This document shows positions 7,706-16,151 of a stretch of 28,011 nt of DNA, one piece after another. The notes under the pieces were generated by a model. It did no database searches, was not told where the DNA came from, and was given only the letters and a program-made list of their open reading frames with translations. The position numbers and the translations under genes were made by a program. The first letter of the stretch is position 1. Each line of letters begins with the position of its first letter. This stretch comes from an uncultured Eubacteriales bacterium (lineage in GTDB: Bacteria > Bacillota > Clostridia > Oscillospirales > CAG-272), in assembly GCA_900546315.1 (NCBI GenBank), contig URCP01000030.1:1-28011 (forward strand). The letters are read 5' to 3'.

Positions 7706-8718
7706 CAGAACTGATCAAGGAATCTGACGTCGTTCTCGTAGAGATATCTCATGTCGTCGATGCCGTACTTGATCATCGTGACACGCTCAATGCCCATACC
7801 GAACGCGAAGCCGCTGTAGGCCTCCGGGTCGATATTGCATCCGCGGAGAACGTTCGGGTGAACCATTCCGGCGCCGAGTATCTCGATCCAGCCCTCGCCC
7901 TTGCAGAGCTTACAGCCCTTTCCGCCGCAGACGAAGCAGGAAACATCGACCTCAGCCGACGGCTCGGTGAACGGGAAGTGGTGCGGTCTGAACCTTATCT
8001 GGGTCGACTCGCCGAACATAGTCTTCGCGAAGGTCTCAAGCGTTCCCTTGAGGTCGCCCATCGTGATTCCCTTGTCGACGACAAGTCCCTCGAGCTGATG
8101 GAACAGCGGCGAGTGGGACGCGTCGACGGCATCCGAACGATAGACGCGACCGGGAGAGATGATTCTTATCGGAGGCTTCTGCTTCTCCATCGTTCTGACC
8201 TGCACAGGCGAGGTCTGTGAGCGCAGGAGGATATTGTCGGTTATATAGAACGTATCCTGCGTATCGCGCGCCGGATGGTTCTCCGGGATGTTCAGCGCCT
8301 GGAAGTTGTAGTAGTCATACTCGACCTCGGGACCATCGACAATACCGAAGCCCATGCCGACGAAGATGTCCTCCATCTCCTTCTGCACCTGAGCGAGCGG
8401 GTGACGCTTGCCGATATCCGGGGTCTTTCCGGGCATCGTTACGTCGAGCCGCTCCGCCTTCAGCTTCTCGGCGAGAGCTTCTTTCTTCTGTGCCTCCGCC
8501 TTCTCGGCGATGGCGTTTTCGATGTACTCGCGCACCTCGTTCGCGAGCTGACCGACCTTCGGACGCTCCTCGGCGGAGAGAGCGCCCATGCCGCGAAGCA
8601 CGCTCGTCAGCTCGCCTTTCTTTCCGAGGAAGCGGATTCTGATCGCCTCAAGGTCGGCGTGAGCGGAGTCAAGCTGCTCCTTTGCCGCCATGCGGATCTG
8701 TTCGAGTTTTTCTTTCAT
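7705..8718 (-). CDS. pheS: Phenylalanine--tRNA ligase alpha subunit
   Basis: I choose the ATG at 8718, which gives 337 residues (normal for PheS) and follows GAAAGGA. The open frame continues upstream to 8829, but that part is the T-box terminator and antiterminator and is not coding. The protein has the N-terminal coiled coil (about 1-85), motif 2 (SPGRVYRSDAVDASHSPLFH), FRPHHFPFTEPS, and motif 3 (GFAFGMGIERVTMIKYGI near the C-terminus). A CxxC...CxxC-like stretch (CFVCGGKGCKLCKGEGW) is the Cys-rich insertion seen in many PheS proteins. It forms the catalytic subunit that activates phenylalanine. It is first gene of the T-box pheS-nudix-pheT operon. Confidence 0.97.
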   Translation of the reverse strand: MKEKLEQIRMAAKEQLDSAHADLEAIRIRFLGKKGELTSVLRGMGALSAEERPKVGQLANEVREYIENAIAEKAEAQKKEALAEKLKAERLDVTMPGKTPDIGKRHPLAQVQKEMEDIFVGMGFGIVDGPEVEYDYYNFQALNIPENHPARDTQDTFYITDNILLRSQTSPVQVRTMEKQKPPIRIISPGRVYRSDAVDASHSPLFHQLEGLVVDKGITMGDLKGTLETFAKTMFGESTQIRFRPHHFPFTEPSAEVDVSCFVCGGKGCKLCKGEGWIEILGAGMVHPNVLRGCNIDPEAYSGFAFGMGIERVTMIKYGIDDMRYLYENDVRFLDQF

Positions 8719-8750
8719 TTTTTTACCATTCCTTTCGCGAAGATCATATA

Positions 8751-9031
8751 AAAAGCCGCCCGTCCAAAGCTCTGGCGCGAAGACGCGCGGACTAAGGACG
8801 AAGCGGCAGAAAGCGCTCCGCGGTACCACCTTTATTCATTGCCGGCGATTATAAATCGTCTCAATACTCTTGACGATCCTTAACGCGGATCAGGCGGCGC
8901 CGACTACTTAACTTTCACCGAAGCTGCTCCGAAGCGAAACGCCTTTCCGACCCGTGGCGGAACCGATCCCAGCGACCCCGGTCCCTCTCTGGCTGCCCGT
9001 GTGACGGATGGCAGACTTCATCATTGCATTT
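8751..9031 (-). ncRNA. T-box leader (tRNA-Phe-sensing) of the pheS operon
   Basis: The - strand carries the T-box sequence AAAGGTGGTACCGCGG (8818-8833), followed by a terminator stem GCCGC-TT-CGTCC (8796-8807) with GGACG-G-GCGGC (8755-8765) and a T-run (8751-8754). Further upstream are the stem I region with an AGAGAGGGACC segment, and AAGTTAAGTAG (8905-8915), typical of the segment after stem I. A candidate specifier codon TTC (Phe) is at 8920-8922 in AGCTTCGGTGAAAG. Uncharged tRNA-Phe should pair with the specifier and the T-box bulge and favour the antiterminator. The specifier is an inference from position and from the downstream gene; the T-box itself is clear. Confidence 0.93.
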
Positions 9032-9037
9032 GATATC

Positions 9038-9066
9038 AGTATACCACATTTCAGAAAAAAATGCAA
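9038..9066 (-). promoter_or_regulatory. SigA-type promoter of the T-box pheS operon
   Basis: On the - strand TTGCAT (9061-9066), a 17-base spacer and TATACT (9038-9043), with the extended -10 bases TG one base before it. Transcription should start near 9031, which fits the 5' end of the T-box leader. Confidence 0.8.
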
Positions 9067-9104
9067 GAGGTAAATTAAGAATTTTTCAGGTTTTCCGCGG
9101 ATTT

Positions 9105-11618
9105 TTACTCGGAAAGGCGCGTCTTTACCCGGTCGGATATTATCTCGGCTGTGCGGTCGAGCGTCTGCGCGCCGGAGAAGTACGCGGACGCCTCCTCGAG
9201 GACGATATCCTTCACCGCGCCGTCAATGCGCACGGGATTCAATCTCACTCTGTTGTATACGAGATTCTTCATCAACCGGATATCATCCGTGTCCGGAACT
9301 ATCCGCGCCGTCGGCGGCTTCTTCTTTTCGGACACGGCTCTGCGCATTGTGATATCATCATATGAATTCCTCTTGACGCATCTTATTGAGCCGTCACTTA
9401 TCACGACCATGTTTTCAAGTGTATCGAGCATGATATCGGCAGCCCCGCGCGCCGTCGGGAAACGATCTCCAGATTTGTCCGCGTACGTTTTCCAGTCGTC
9501 ACTCTGCGCCTCGAGGCAGTGCAGTACAAATTTCCATGAAGAATCGCTGTCTCCGCGCTTCGTGAGCCCGATTCCGGTCGACGCGGAAACACTGTATCCG
9601 AATCCGTTTTCCGATGGGAGACCGAACGTCACGGTGCTGTCACCGACTGACAGTACGCTTCTCAGAGCCATATATATCATACTGTCGCAGGTCTCCTTTA
9701 TCACAAGATAATCCTGCCCGAACTTTCCGGACTTCGCTTCAACTATATTAACGTCCCCGCAGAATCCGATTAAATCCCGGAAATCCCCGTCAGACGGATA
9801 ACAGTCGAGCAGCTCAGACAGCAGTTTTTCCCTGCCGGACGTTTCCGTGTCGCCGTAGGTTCCGAAAAACGGCACGCCATTTTCCTTCGCCGCCTCATTC
9901 ATTATTTCAAACGCCGCGGATACATCATCTCTATTCGCCGCATCGGCAATATCCTCATCCGTCGTCACGAGCATTCCGAACTCATATTCAAGCGCGAGAT
10001 ACGGCAGTTTCCCGTCATACTCAAACGGTTCAAGCACACACGGAGCGAAATATTCCCGCCCGACGCTGTCGTCGATAAGTTCATACAGGTCTTCAAAGCA
10101 GTCATATCTCATGAAGTCCTCAGCCTTTATTCCGCCCGTGAAGACAACCATATCCGGCATCTTTCCGAAGACAAGGTCGCGCGACAGCTTCTCTGACGCG
10201 GTTGAAACGTCGTCCGTTTCGTAGGGTCTCGCGACAACACGGTAATCCTTGCTCGTCAGGTTGAAAGAGCTTATATACCGCTGAATATTCTGAGTGTCGT
10301 ACCCCCCGCTCGTCGCGTCGTAGGCAATGGTCAGCTCTTTTCTCGTGGTCGGGCGCTTCTGACCGGACGTCACCTTCACGAACATCATTTTGCTGAAATC
10401 GCCGCTGCCAGCCGAGCCGTAGTTCACCGTCAGATATATGCCGCCGTCCGAAACTACAGAGATATCCCTGATCATATCCGCCGCGAGGTCTATGTCCGTC
10501 CAGTTAAAGAGCCTGCGCTTGTTTCCGTCTTTGCCGAGCGTATCTATCCCCGCGGAATCCCGCGCGTATGCCGTGCCGTCGCCGCCGATCATCACCGTGT
10601 ACGCATTGATCATCGTCAGCTTTTCAGACGTCTCAATCGTATCGCCGAGCCTGACCGCGAGACGGTCCGTCTCGACGCCGTTCGTCTTGTAATACGAGAG
10701 ATAAACGTCGCCGTTACCCGCCTCGATAAGCTCCGGAGAATTCGCCGACCTGTCCGCAAAATCCGGGAACAGCTCTGACAGAGTCCCGCTCCATATCACA
10801 TTCAGATTGTCGTCGAGCGCCGCCAGACTATCACCGTAGAGGAGACAGACGTGATCTCCCGATGTCTTCATATCCACGTCGACACCGGTGGAGAAAAATC
10901 CGTCGCCTATTCCGACAACAGGGAGAGACGCGTCGATACCGCCGTCCGTTCCGATGACGCACAGCTCATAAAAGTTGTGGAACGCGCCGCCGGAATGCCG
11001 CTCTTTCCGCTCTTCTTCGGTGCATTTGTCTTCGCTGTACTGCGTCAGCACCACTATCCGTCCGTCGCCGAGGATATCAAAACCATACGTCTCGAGATAC
11101 ATCGGCTGACCGGCGTCGTTTCTCGGCGCGATTGTCGTGACGCTGCCGCCGTCGATTATCGTGAACTGCGTCGCGTAGTACGGGCTTTTGAGGTCGCTCT
11201 TCGTCGAGCTTAAAAGGTCGACCTCACTTGTCAGGATATCGATCTCCTCGCGAAGAGACGCGATCTTGTCCGGCTCCTCCGCCTTCAGCGCGGAATCAAG
11301 CTCCTGCTCCGCCTCGGCGAGCCGGTTTTCGGACGCGGCGAGGTCTTCGGCTATGCTTTCGTTCGTACGAAAAGACACACAGGAATAATTGTCGGTCTCC
11401 CCGTCCGCGTAATACATCGAGGACATAAGGAATTTTGACTTCGCGGCGGTCGTTGTTATGTAGAAATCAGTGTCGGGTTCATTCGGCAGCTTTGGGATGA
11501 TATCACTGAGCGGGGTATAATCCGCGTAATACACAGGTGAACTGTCGGCGCAGGAAACAAACGACAGCAGCGCCGCCGACAGAACGAGCAGAATAAGACC
11601 GATACTGATTATTTTCAT
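9105..11618 (-). CDS. Large lipoprotein: propeller-like N-terminal half plus solute-binding C-terminal half (copy 2)
   Basis: An 837-residue protein; ATG at 11618 after GGAGGAGTCAT. A lipoprotein signal peptide ends at Cys23 (SFVSC). Residues about 80-145 form a likely coiled coil (AAENRL-type heptads rich in E, L and S). Residues about 150-420 contain repeated short strand motifs (DGRIVVLTQ, NGDVYLSYY, DGTAYARD, DGGIYLTVN) suggesting a beta-propeller-like domain. From about 425 the sequence is like ABC-type extracellular solute-binding proteins: LTIAYDA, YISSFNLTSKDYRV, GKMPDMVVFTGG, and the family-typical tail YFSGAQTLDRTAEIISDRV. It is expected on the outer face of the membrane. It is a tandem paralogue of the 872-residue gene 35 bases upstream, and probably co-transcribed with it. 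No transporter permease is nearby; ligand unknown. Confidence 0.85.
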   Translation of the reverse strand: MKIISIGLILLVLSAALLSFVSCADSSPVYYADYTPLSDIIPKLPNEPDTDFYITTTAAKSKFLMSSMYYADGETDNYSCVSFRTNESIAEDLAASENRLAEAEQELDSALKAEEPDKIASLREEIDILTSEVDLLSSTKSDLKSPYYATQFTIIDGGSVTTIAPRNDAGQPMYLETYGFDILGDGRIVVLTQYSEDKCTEEERKERHSGGAFHNFYELCVIGTDGGIDASLPVVGIGDGFFSTGVDVDMKTSGDHVCLLYGDSLAALDDNLNVIWSGTLSELFPDFADRSANSPELIEAGNGDVYLSYYKTNGVETDRLAVRLGDTIETSEKLTMINAYTVMIGGDGTAYARDSAGIDTLGKDGNKRRLFNWTDIDLAADMIRDISVVSDGGIYLTVNYGSAGSGDFSKMMFVKVTSGQKRPTTRKELTIAYDATSGGYDTQNIQRYISSFNLTSKDYRVVARPYETDDVSTASEKLSRDLVFGKMPDMVVFTGGIKAEDFMRYDCFEDLYELIDDSVGREYFAPCVLEPFEYDGKLPYLALEYEFGMLVTTDEDIADAANRDDVSAAFEIMNEAAKENGVPFFGTYGDTETSGREKLLSELLDCYPSDGDFRDLIGFCGDVNIVEAKSGKFGQDYLVIKETCDSMIYMALRSVLSVGDSTVTFGLPSENGFGYSVSASTGIGLTKRGDSDSSWKFVLHCLEAQSDDWKTYADKSGDRFPTARGAADIMLDTLENMVVISDGSIRCVKRNSYDDITMRRAVSEKKKPPTARIVPDTDDIRLMKNLVYNRVRLNPVRIDGAVKDIVLEEASAYFSGAQTLDRTAEIISDRVKTRLSE

Positions 11619-11653
11619 ATGACTCCTCCGCGTTTATACGAATTCCGATATTA

Positions 11654-14272
11654 CTATTCCGCGAGCTTCGTCTTCACCCGGTCGGATATTATCTCGACCG
11701 TGCGGTCAAGCGTCTGCGCGCCCGCGAAGTACGCCGCCGTCTCCTCCTTTACTATCCCGATCAGCTTTGTATCGGCGTTCGCCGGGGTGACGGCAGTCTC
11801 GAACAGGTCTCTTAGATACGCCTCGTCCTCGTCGGTGAAATATATGCAGTCGGGCGGCAGATTCAAGGTATTGACCGGGTTCCGTAAATATCCGACCGCG
11901 GCAGTGTATCTTCCGTCCGCGCTCGCGAATGTGTCTATTGTCATATAGGACTTTTTCACTGCCGTGAACAGATTGTCCATCGCCGCGCGCGTCGTCGGGA
12001 AATAGAACATCCCATTGAGCTCATATATGTTGTCCACGGCTCGCTCACACCGCTCCTCCGTCGTGTCGAGCCAGTATTTCATGAACTCCCACGCGCCCTC
12101 TTTGTCGTCACTTCTATTCGTTATCGCGAGGCTCGACGCTATACGGATGATCGTGCCGCCCTCCACCGGGTAGCCGACCGTATTAAGGTCAGAAAAATCC
12201 TTCGCGAGCAGCGTACGCTGTTGCAGATAGTCCTCGATACCATACATATTTAAAAAAGACAGCGCGGCTTTCTGCTCATAGTAGTCGAGCGTGTAATAAT
12301 TGGCGTCGCTGACCGCGTAGTCAGCTTCTCCGCAGATCCTCAGAAGCTCCGCGAAATCCTTCCCGAGCCTGACTTTTCCGCTCTCGTAATCAACAGATTC
12401 GGACAGAACGCCGTCGAGCAGCTTCGAGAACACCGGCTGCGCGGGTGTCGTCTTGTCGTCCGAGCGGAACAGCGGTATGCCAATCTCACGCGCGGCGTCG
12501 GATATCGCGGCGAGGTCTTCCGCCGAACCGAATGTCTTTCCGTTATAAACGCTCTTATCGCAGACTATCGTCTCGGGTATTATCCCGGTCGTCAGATAGT
12601 ACAGCTTCCCGTCATTCTCGAACGGCTTCAGCGCGGCGGGAAGGAACGCGTCCTTCGTGTATTTGTTATCCTTCTTCATAAAGTCGTACAGATTGACAAA
12701 CGCCTTCTGTCTGACAAATATCTCCGGCGTTATCGTTCCGCCGAGCAACACTATGTCGGGCGTACTGCCGGACACTATCTCGCGCATCAGCTTGTCGTTC
12801 GCGGTCGAGTTCTCGTCCGTGCGGTAGTCGACAGTGCGCACGCGGTAATCCTCGTTTGATCTGTTGAACCGCCGGACGGTTTTCTGTAGCTCCGCGTAGC
12901 TCAGCTGCCTTGATCCGTCCTCATACGCGAGAATAAGCACCTTCCGGTCGTCGACCGGCGTATCGCTTGTCGTCACCCTGACGAACATATCCTCCCCGGT
13001 GTCCGGGTCGGTCACCTCGGCTGTTATTTCGTCCTTCGACACGACATGGATATAGTTCACCATGCCGCCGTAGAGATCGATATCGCTCCAGTAGCAGACG
13101 ATGTTCGAGTTCATATCATAAATATCGTCAGCGCCAACGTCGTCGGTCAGGCTCTCCCCGCCGATCTTTCCGGCGTAATATATGCCGGAGCCGGTCTTGT
13201 AGTACACGTCGTCGCCGGATATTATCGTATCATTTCCGCCGAGATACGGAAGCGTTTCCGGCTCGCCGACCGGATTTTCAGTCGGCGTCAGCTCACAGCG
13301 CCTGTAAAAGGTTCTTCCGTCGGCGGCTTTGTATGGGTATTTGAGATATACGGTTCCGTCTTCCGAGCGGTCGAGAGTGACATTGTATCCGAATATGGGA
13401 TTCTCAGTAAAGTCAAGAATGTCCTCGAGCTTCACAAAGCCCGCGAGGACATAACCATCATCTTTCGGAGTGATGGCAATGATACGCTCATATGTACGGA
13501 TATAGATACTTCCGTCGGCGGCGGCTCTGATCTGCTGAATGCTGTACTCATCCTTGATTGTCAGCAGATCGTGCATACGATCGTCAACCGTGTCCAGTAC
13601 AATTCGTGAAGAAAGCAGACCATCCGGTTCAATAAACGCGATCGCATACGAGTTGCCAATATGCTTGACCGGTCTTATACCATATTCATTCACTTCATCC
13701 GACAGAATCCATTTTATCGTCTGATAGTTTACCATAAACCGACCGTCAGGCATGAAATCATAGCCGCCGTACTCAAATGAAGAATCAACGACATTATTGC
13801 CTTTGCTATCCTTTATTTCAATAAATTCGGCATTTCCGGAAGCGATATCATATATAACGAATCCTCCGTATGAATACTCGTAGATCTTTTTCGTCAATTC
13901 ATATGACCCGGCGTCAAGGCTATCATAAATTAACGGCTCGTAATCGACAAGAGAATTCTCGTCCGATATCTCCCCATCCGGAGTATAGTATAATGGCGCC
14001 CTCAGATTTGCCTGCGGCTTTGTCAGGTCGGTTTTGTTTTTCAGACCGACCTTTATTGCCATCTTGCCGCCATTCATAATTACCTTTTCATAATTATTCA
14101 ATGAAAAACCATTCGCGCCATATTTTCCGGAAGATGCTATTATGTCAGTGACGCTTGTGTACTGGGTTTTGTAGTATATTTCGTCTCGCTCTACCGTTTT
14201 TGTGCCGCAGGATACGGCCGCGAAGAGCGATATGATGATGATTATGGCAAAAAGCAATCTTCTGATGCTCAT
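11654..14272 (-). CDS. Large lipoprotein: propeller-like N-terminal half plus solute-binding C-terminal half (copy 1)
   Basis: An 872-residue protein; ATG at 14272 after AAGAGGAGATAAAAA. The signal peptide has a long Ile-rich core and ends at Cys22 (AAVSC). The N-terminal half has strand-rich repeats (DGRFMVNYQ, DGSIYIRTYERIIAIT, DGTVYLKYPY) suggesting a beta-propeller-like fold. The C-terminal half (from about 455) resembles family 1 extracellular solute-binding proteins: VLILAYEDG, VRRFNRSNEDYRV, GSTPDIVLLGG, KEGAWEFMKYWLDT, and the tail YFAGAQTLDRTVEIISDRV, nearly identical to that of the downstream paralogue. Ordinary solute-binding proteins have about 400-480 residues, so each of these two is roughly double length. 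First gene of a two-gene operon behind the promoter at 14506-14534 and a long leader. Ligand unknown; a surface-exposed binding role is inferred. Confidence 0.85.
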   Translation of the reverse strand: MSIRRLLFAIIIIISLFAAVSCGTKTVERDEIYYKTQYTSVTDIIASSGKYGANGFSLNNYEKVIMNGGKMAIKVGLKNKTDLTKPQANLRAPLYYTPDGEISDENSLVDYEPLIYDSLDAGSYELTKKIYEYSYGGFVIYDIASGNAEFIEIKDSKGNNVVDSSFEYGGYDFMPDGRFMVNYQTIKWILSDEVNEYGIRPVKHIGNSYAIAFIEPDGLLSSRIVLDTVDDRMHDLLTIKDEYSIQQIRAAADGSIYIRTYERIIAITPKDDGYVLAGFVKLEDILDFTENPIFGYNVTLDRSEDGTVYLKYPYKAADGRTFYRRCELTPTENPVGEPETLPYLGGNDTIISGDDVYYKTGSGIYYAGKIGGESLTDDVGADDIYDMNSNIVCYWSDIDLYGGMVNYIHVVSKDEITAEVTDPDTGEDMFVRVTTSDTPVDDRKVLILAYEDGSRQLSYAELQKTVRRFNRSNEDYRVRTVDYRTDENSTANDKLMREIVSGSTPDIVLLGGTITPEIFVRQKAFVNLYDFMKKDNKYTKDAFLPAALKPFENDGKLYYLTTGIIPETIVCDKSVYNGKTFGSAEDLAAISDAAREIGIPLFRSDDKTTPAQPVFSKLLDGVLSESVDYESGKVRLGKDFAELLRICGEADYAVSDANYYTLDYYEQKAALSFLNMYGIEDYLQQRTLLAKDFSDLNTVGYPVEGGTIIRIASSLAITNRSDDKEGAWEFMKYWLDTTEERCERAVDNIYELNGMFYFPTTRAAMDNLFTAVKKSYMTIDTFASADGRYTAAVGYLRNPVNTLNLPPDCIYFTDEDEAYLRDLFETAVTPANADTKLIGIVKEETAAYFAGAQTLDRTVEIISDRVKTKLAE

Positions 14273-14505
14273 TTTTTATCTCCTCTTAATCACATCTTTT
14301 TCAAAAGGCTGCGGCAGATATGACCTGCCACAGCCCTTTCATGATTGATGTGTAATGCGGCTCAGTTCATTAATGCACCGACATTTATCTCTTCGTGCAG
14401 CGCATAGCACACTCATATATGTTCTTTCAACCATGCGAGTCATGGTCTTGCAGCCACGGATATTATATATGGTGATTCGCGATATAACATCTGCTTTCTG
14501 ACTAC
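14273..14505 (-). promoter_or_regulatory. Long structured 5' leader of the large-lipoprotein operon
   Basis: About 225 bases lie between the promoter and the start codon, with no open frame of note. The - strand can fold GATGTTATAT/ATATAATATC near the 5' end, then ACCATG-ACTCG-CATGGT (14430-14446), and a final 15-bp stem AAAGGGCTGTGGCAG/CTGCCGCAGCCTTTT (14303-14339) with two G-U pairs. CACATC and GATGTG can close the base of that last hairpin directly before the AAGAGGAG ribosome binding site. It looks like a cis-acting attenuator or translational control element. It does not match any riboswitch class I know. Confidence 0.5.
14303..14339 (-). terminator. Terminator-like hairpin in the lipoprotein leader (possible attenuator)
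   Basis: On the - strand a 15-bp stem with a 7-base loop GTCATAT ends in CCTTTTGAAAAAG, about 30 bases before the start codon. The T-run is short (four), so it could be an attenuator, a processed RNA end, or a structure controlling ribosome access. Confidence 0.5.
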
Positions 14506-14534
14506 ATTATATCATACCGCACCTCATTTGTCAA
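14506..14534 (-). promoter_or_regulatory. Consensus SigA promoter of the large-lipoprotein operon
   Basis: TTGACA (14529-14534 on the - strand), a 17-base spacer and TATAAT (14506-14511): a perfect match in both boxes. It drives the leader at 14273-14499 and the two large lipoprotein genes. Confidence 0.88.
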
Positions 14535-14627
14535 TAGCATTTTCGATTTTTTCACCAAGAAAATTCAATTTCGGATATGTTACATTGTATATGTTAATTT
14601 TTGTTAATTTTATAGATTACACAAAAA

Positions 14628-14650
14628 GCGCGCGGAAACAATCCGCGCGC
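14628..14650 (-). terminator. Terminator of the iclR-ybaK unit
   Basis: GCGCGCGG (14628-14635) and CCGCGCGC (14643-14650) form an 8-bp GC stem with loop AAACAAT. On the - strand the stem is followed by TTTTT, 15 bases after the ybaK stop. Confidence 0.85.
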
Positions 14651-14665
14651 CGTTCACTATTCCCT

Positions 14666-15145
14666 TCACATCACAATATCCGCGAACACAGCCCCCGAGA
14701 CCTTCGCGAGGTCCTCCGGCTTCGCCTCTATCTGCCAGCCGATCCTTCCGGCGCTCACGAGTATCGTGTCGCAGTTTTGCGCGCTCGCGTCGAAGACCGT
14801 GCGGTACCGCTTCTTCATGCCGACCGGCGAGCAGCCGCCGCGCACATAGCCGGTGATCTTGTTTATGTCCGCCACGTGTATCATCTCCACGTTCTTCACG
14901 CCGACCGCCTTCGCCGCCTTCTTGAGATCGAGCTCCTTCGCCACCGGAACGTCGAAGACATAATAGTTCCGGTCGCTTCCCTGCGTCACGAGAGTCTTGA
15001 ACACCTTCTCCACCGGTATCCCGATCCTCTCCGCGACGGTCACGCCGTCCACCGCGACTCCCTCCTCGTGCTCATAGGTGTGCGGTGTGTACGGCAGCTT
15101 CGCGCTGTCGAAAATTCTGTATACGTTCGTCTTGAATTCAGCCAT
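14666..15145 (-). CDS. ybaK: YbaK/EbsC-type Cys-tRNA(Pro) deacylase
   Basis: A 159-residue protein of the YbaK/aminoacyl-tRNA deacylase family, which in the cytosol removes cysteine wrongly attached to tRNA-Pro. Family signs are the N-terminal YTPHTYEHEEG, VEKVFKTLV, the conserved Lys of the deacylase site, GYVRGGCSPVGMKK, and the closing INAGRIG-like motif (VSAGRIGWQIEAKPEDL). I prefer the ATG at 15145, which has AAAGG 13 bases upstream. The in-frame ATG at 15157 is only one or two bases from AAAGG, too close for a ribosome. It lies 59 bases after iclR and is probably co-transcribed, ending at the hairpin at 14628-14650. Confidence 0.9.
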   Translation of the reverse strand: MAEFKTNVYRIFDSAKLPYTPHTYEHEEGVAVDGVTVAERIGIPVEKVFKTLVTQGSDRNYYVFDVPVAKELDLKKAAKAVGVKNVEMIHVADINKITGYVRGGCSPVGMKKRYRTVFDASAQNCDTILVSAGRIGWQIEAKPEDLAKVSGAVFADIVM

Positions 15146-15204
15146 TTTTATGACCATACCTTTCGTACTAACTTACAGTTTGGTCCGAAAATTCATTTTC
15201 AGAC

Positions 15205-16020
15205 TTATTCCTCCGCGCCGTTTCCGGTATCGAAAAGCCTCGCGGTTATCTCCGCCGACGCGCCGTGAAGCAGCTTCACATAATGATCTATCTCCCCGAC
15301 CGTCTTCTGCCCGATGAAACCGGAGAAGGACAGCGCGGCGATTATCTCGCCTTCTCCCGCGCCGCGTCCGCCGCCCCTCGCGGCTCCCTTCGCGGCCCGG
15401 ACAGGAACGGCTATGCAAAAGCCCTCCTCCTGCGACTCATGCGCGTCAAGGGCAAACCCGCGCTCACGCACCGCCGCGAGCTCCTTCATGAACTCTTCCT
15501 TCGAGCATATCGTCGACGCGGTCATACGTTTATAATCAATCGAGTCAAGTATCTCACCGAGCATCGGCTCCTTTATCTCGGACAGCAGTATCTTGCCGCA
15601 GGCACTCGCGTGCAGAGGCAGAACAGTGCCGACCGGAGGAACATAATCGACGATCTTGGTTGTCCTCGACTGACCGAGAATATAGCATTTGTCCGGGTCG
15701 CGCACGACGAGATTCATCGCCTCGTGCTCGCTCTCGCTGAGCCGCGCCATCACGTGATATGCCGTCTCGCGCATCGCGAGGCGGAAGCTCGTCCCGAAAG
15801 TCGCGAGGGATATCTTGTATCCGACCGTATATTTCTCGTTCTCGTCCTGATATACCCAGCCGTGAGAGCGCATCGTGCGGAGCATCCTGTAGACAGTTGC
15901 CGCGCTCATGCCGCAGATCTTCGCGATCTCGTTGACGCCGAGCGGACTGTCCGCGTCACGCACCGCGTCAAGAACACATAACGCCTTCTCAAGCGCCTTT
16001 ACGTTTCCTGTCTCTTCCAT
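15205..16020 (-). CDS. IclR-family transcriptional regulator
   Basis: A 271-residue protein. An N-terminal winged helix-turn-helix (about 8-62, with LGVNEIAKICGMSAATVYRM) is followed by the IclR effector domain (about 75-260, with YVPPVGTVLPLHASACGK, and GFALDAHESQEEGFCIAVPV). Members bind small carbon compounds and usually control adjacent catabolic or transport genes. An odd feature is a Gly/Ala/Arg-rich insertion (AAKGAARGGGRGAGEGE, about 212-228) in the loop after PVR, where most family members continue directly into the last strand. It is divergent from the solute-binding lipoprotein at 16194; a palindrome over that gene's start site is a likely target. Promoter at 16054-16082. Confidence 0.93.
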   Translation of the reverse strand: MEETGNVKALEKALCVLDAVRDADSPLGVNEIAKICGMSAATVYRMLRTMRSHGWVYQDENEKYTVGYKISLATFGTSFRLAMRETAYHVMARLSESEHEAMNLVVRDPDKCYILGQSRTTKIVDYVPPVGTVLPLHASACGKILLSEIKEPMLGEILDSIDYKRMTASTICSKEEFMKELAAVRERGFALDAHESQEEGFCIAVPVRAAKGAARGGGRGAGEGEIIAALSFSGFIGQKTVGEIDHYVKLLHGASAEITARLFDTGNGAEE

Positions 16021-16053
16021 CTTTTGTTTTCCCCCAGTTGTTTACTGGTATAT

Positions 16054-16082
16054 ATTATAACACCTGAGCGGCGGCAATTCAA
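16054..16082 (-). promoter_or_regulatory. SigA-type promoter of iclR
   Basis: On the - strand TTGAAT (16077-16082), 17-base spacer, TATAAT (16054-16059). It is back to back with the + strand promoter at 16116-16144, with 33 bases between the two -35 boxes. Confidence 0.75.
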
Positions 16083-16115
16083 CCGGAAATTTTTGAATTA
16101 TTTTTGCCGAAGGGG

Positions 16116-16144
16116 TTGACAGGGAGGATTTTATGTGCTATAAT
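16116..16144 (+). promoter_or_regulatory. Consensus SigA promoter of the solute-binding lipoprotein
   Basis: TTGACA (16116-16121), a 17-base spacer and TATAAT (16139-16144), both perfect. Transcription should begin near 16151, at the left edge of the palindrome 16152-16167. A promoter this strong would normally need repression. Confidence 0.88.
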
Positions 16145-16151
16145 CAAAATA

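Noticed and set aside
8719..8829. N-terminal extension of pheS
   Set aside because: This stretch is the T-box antiterminator/terminator region. The ATG at 8718 has a proper ribosome binding site and gives the normal PheS length.
14273..14505. 6S RNA or a known riboswitch in the lipoprotein leader
   Set aside because: The conserved cores of the riboswitches I know and the long-hairpin central-bubble shape of 6S RNA are not evident, so I keep it only as an unassigned leader.
15078..15981. Open frames on the + strand opposite ybaK and iclR
   Set aside because: They are antisense to clear family members, and have no promoter or ribosome binding site.
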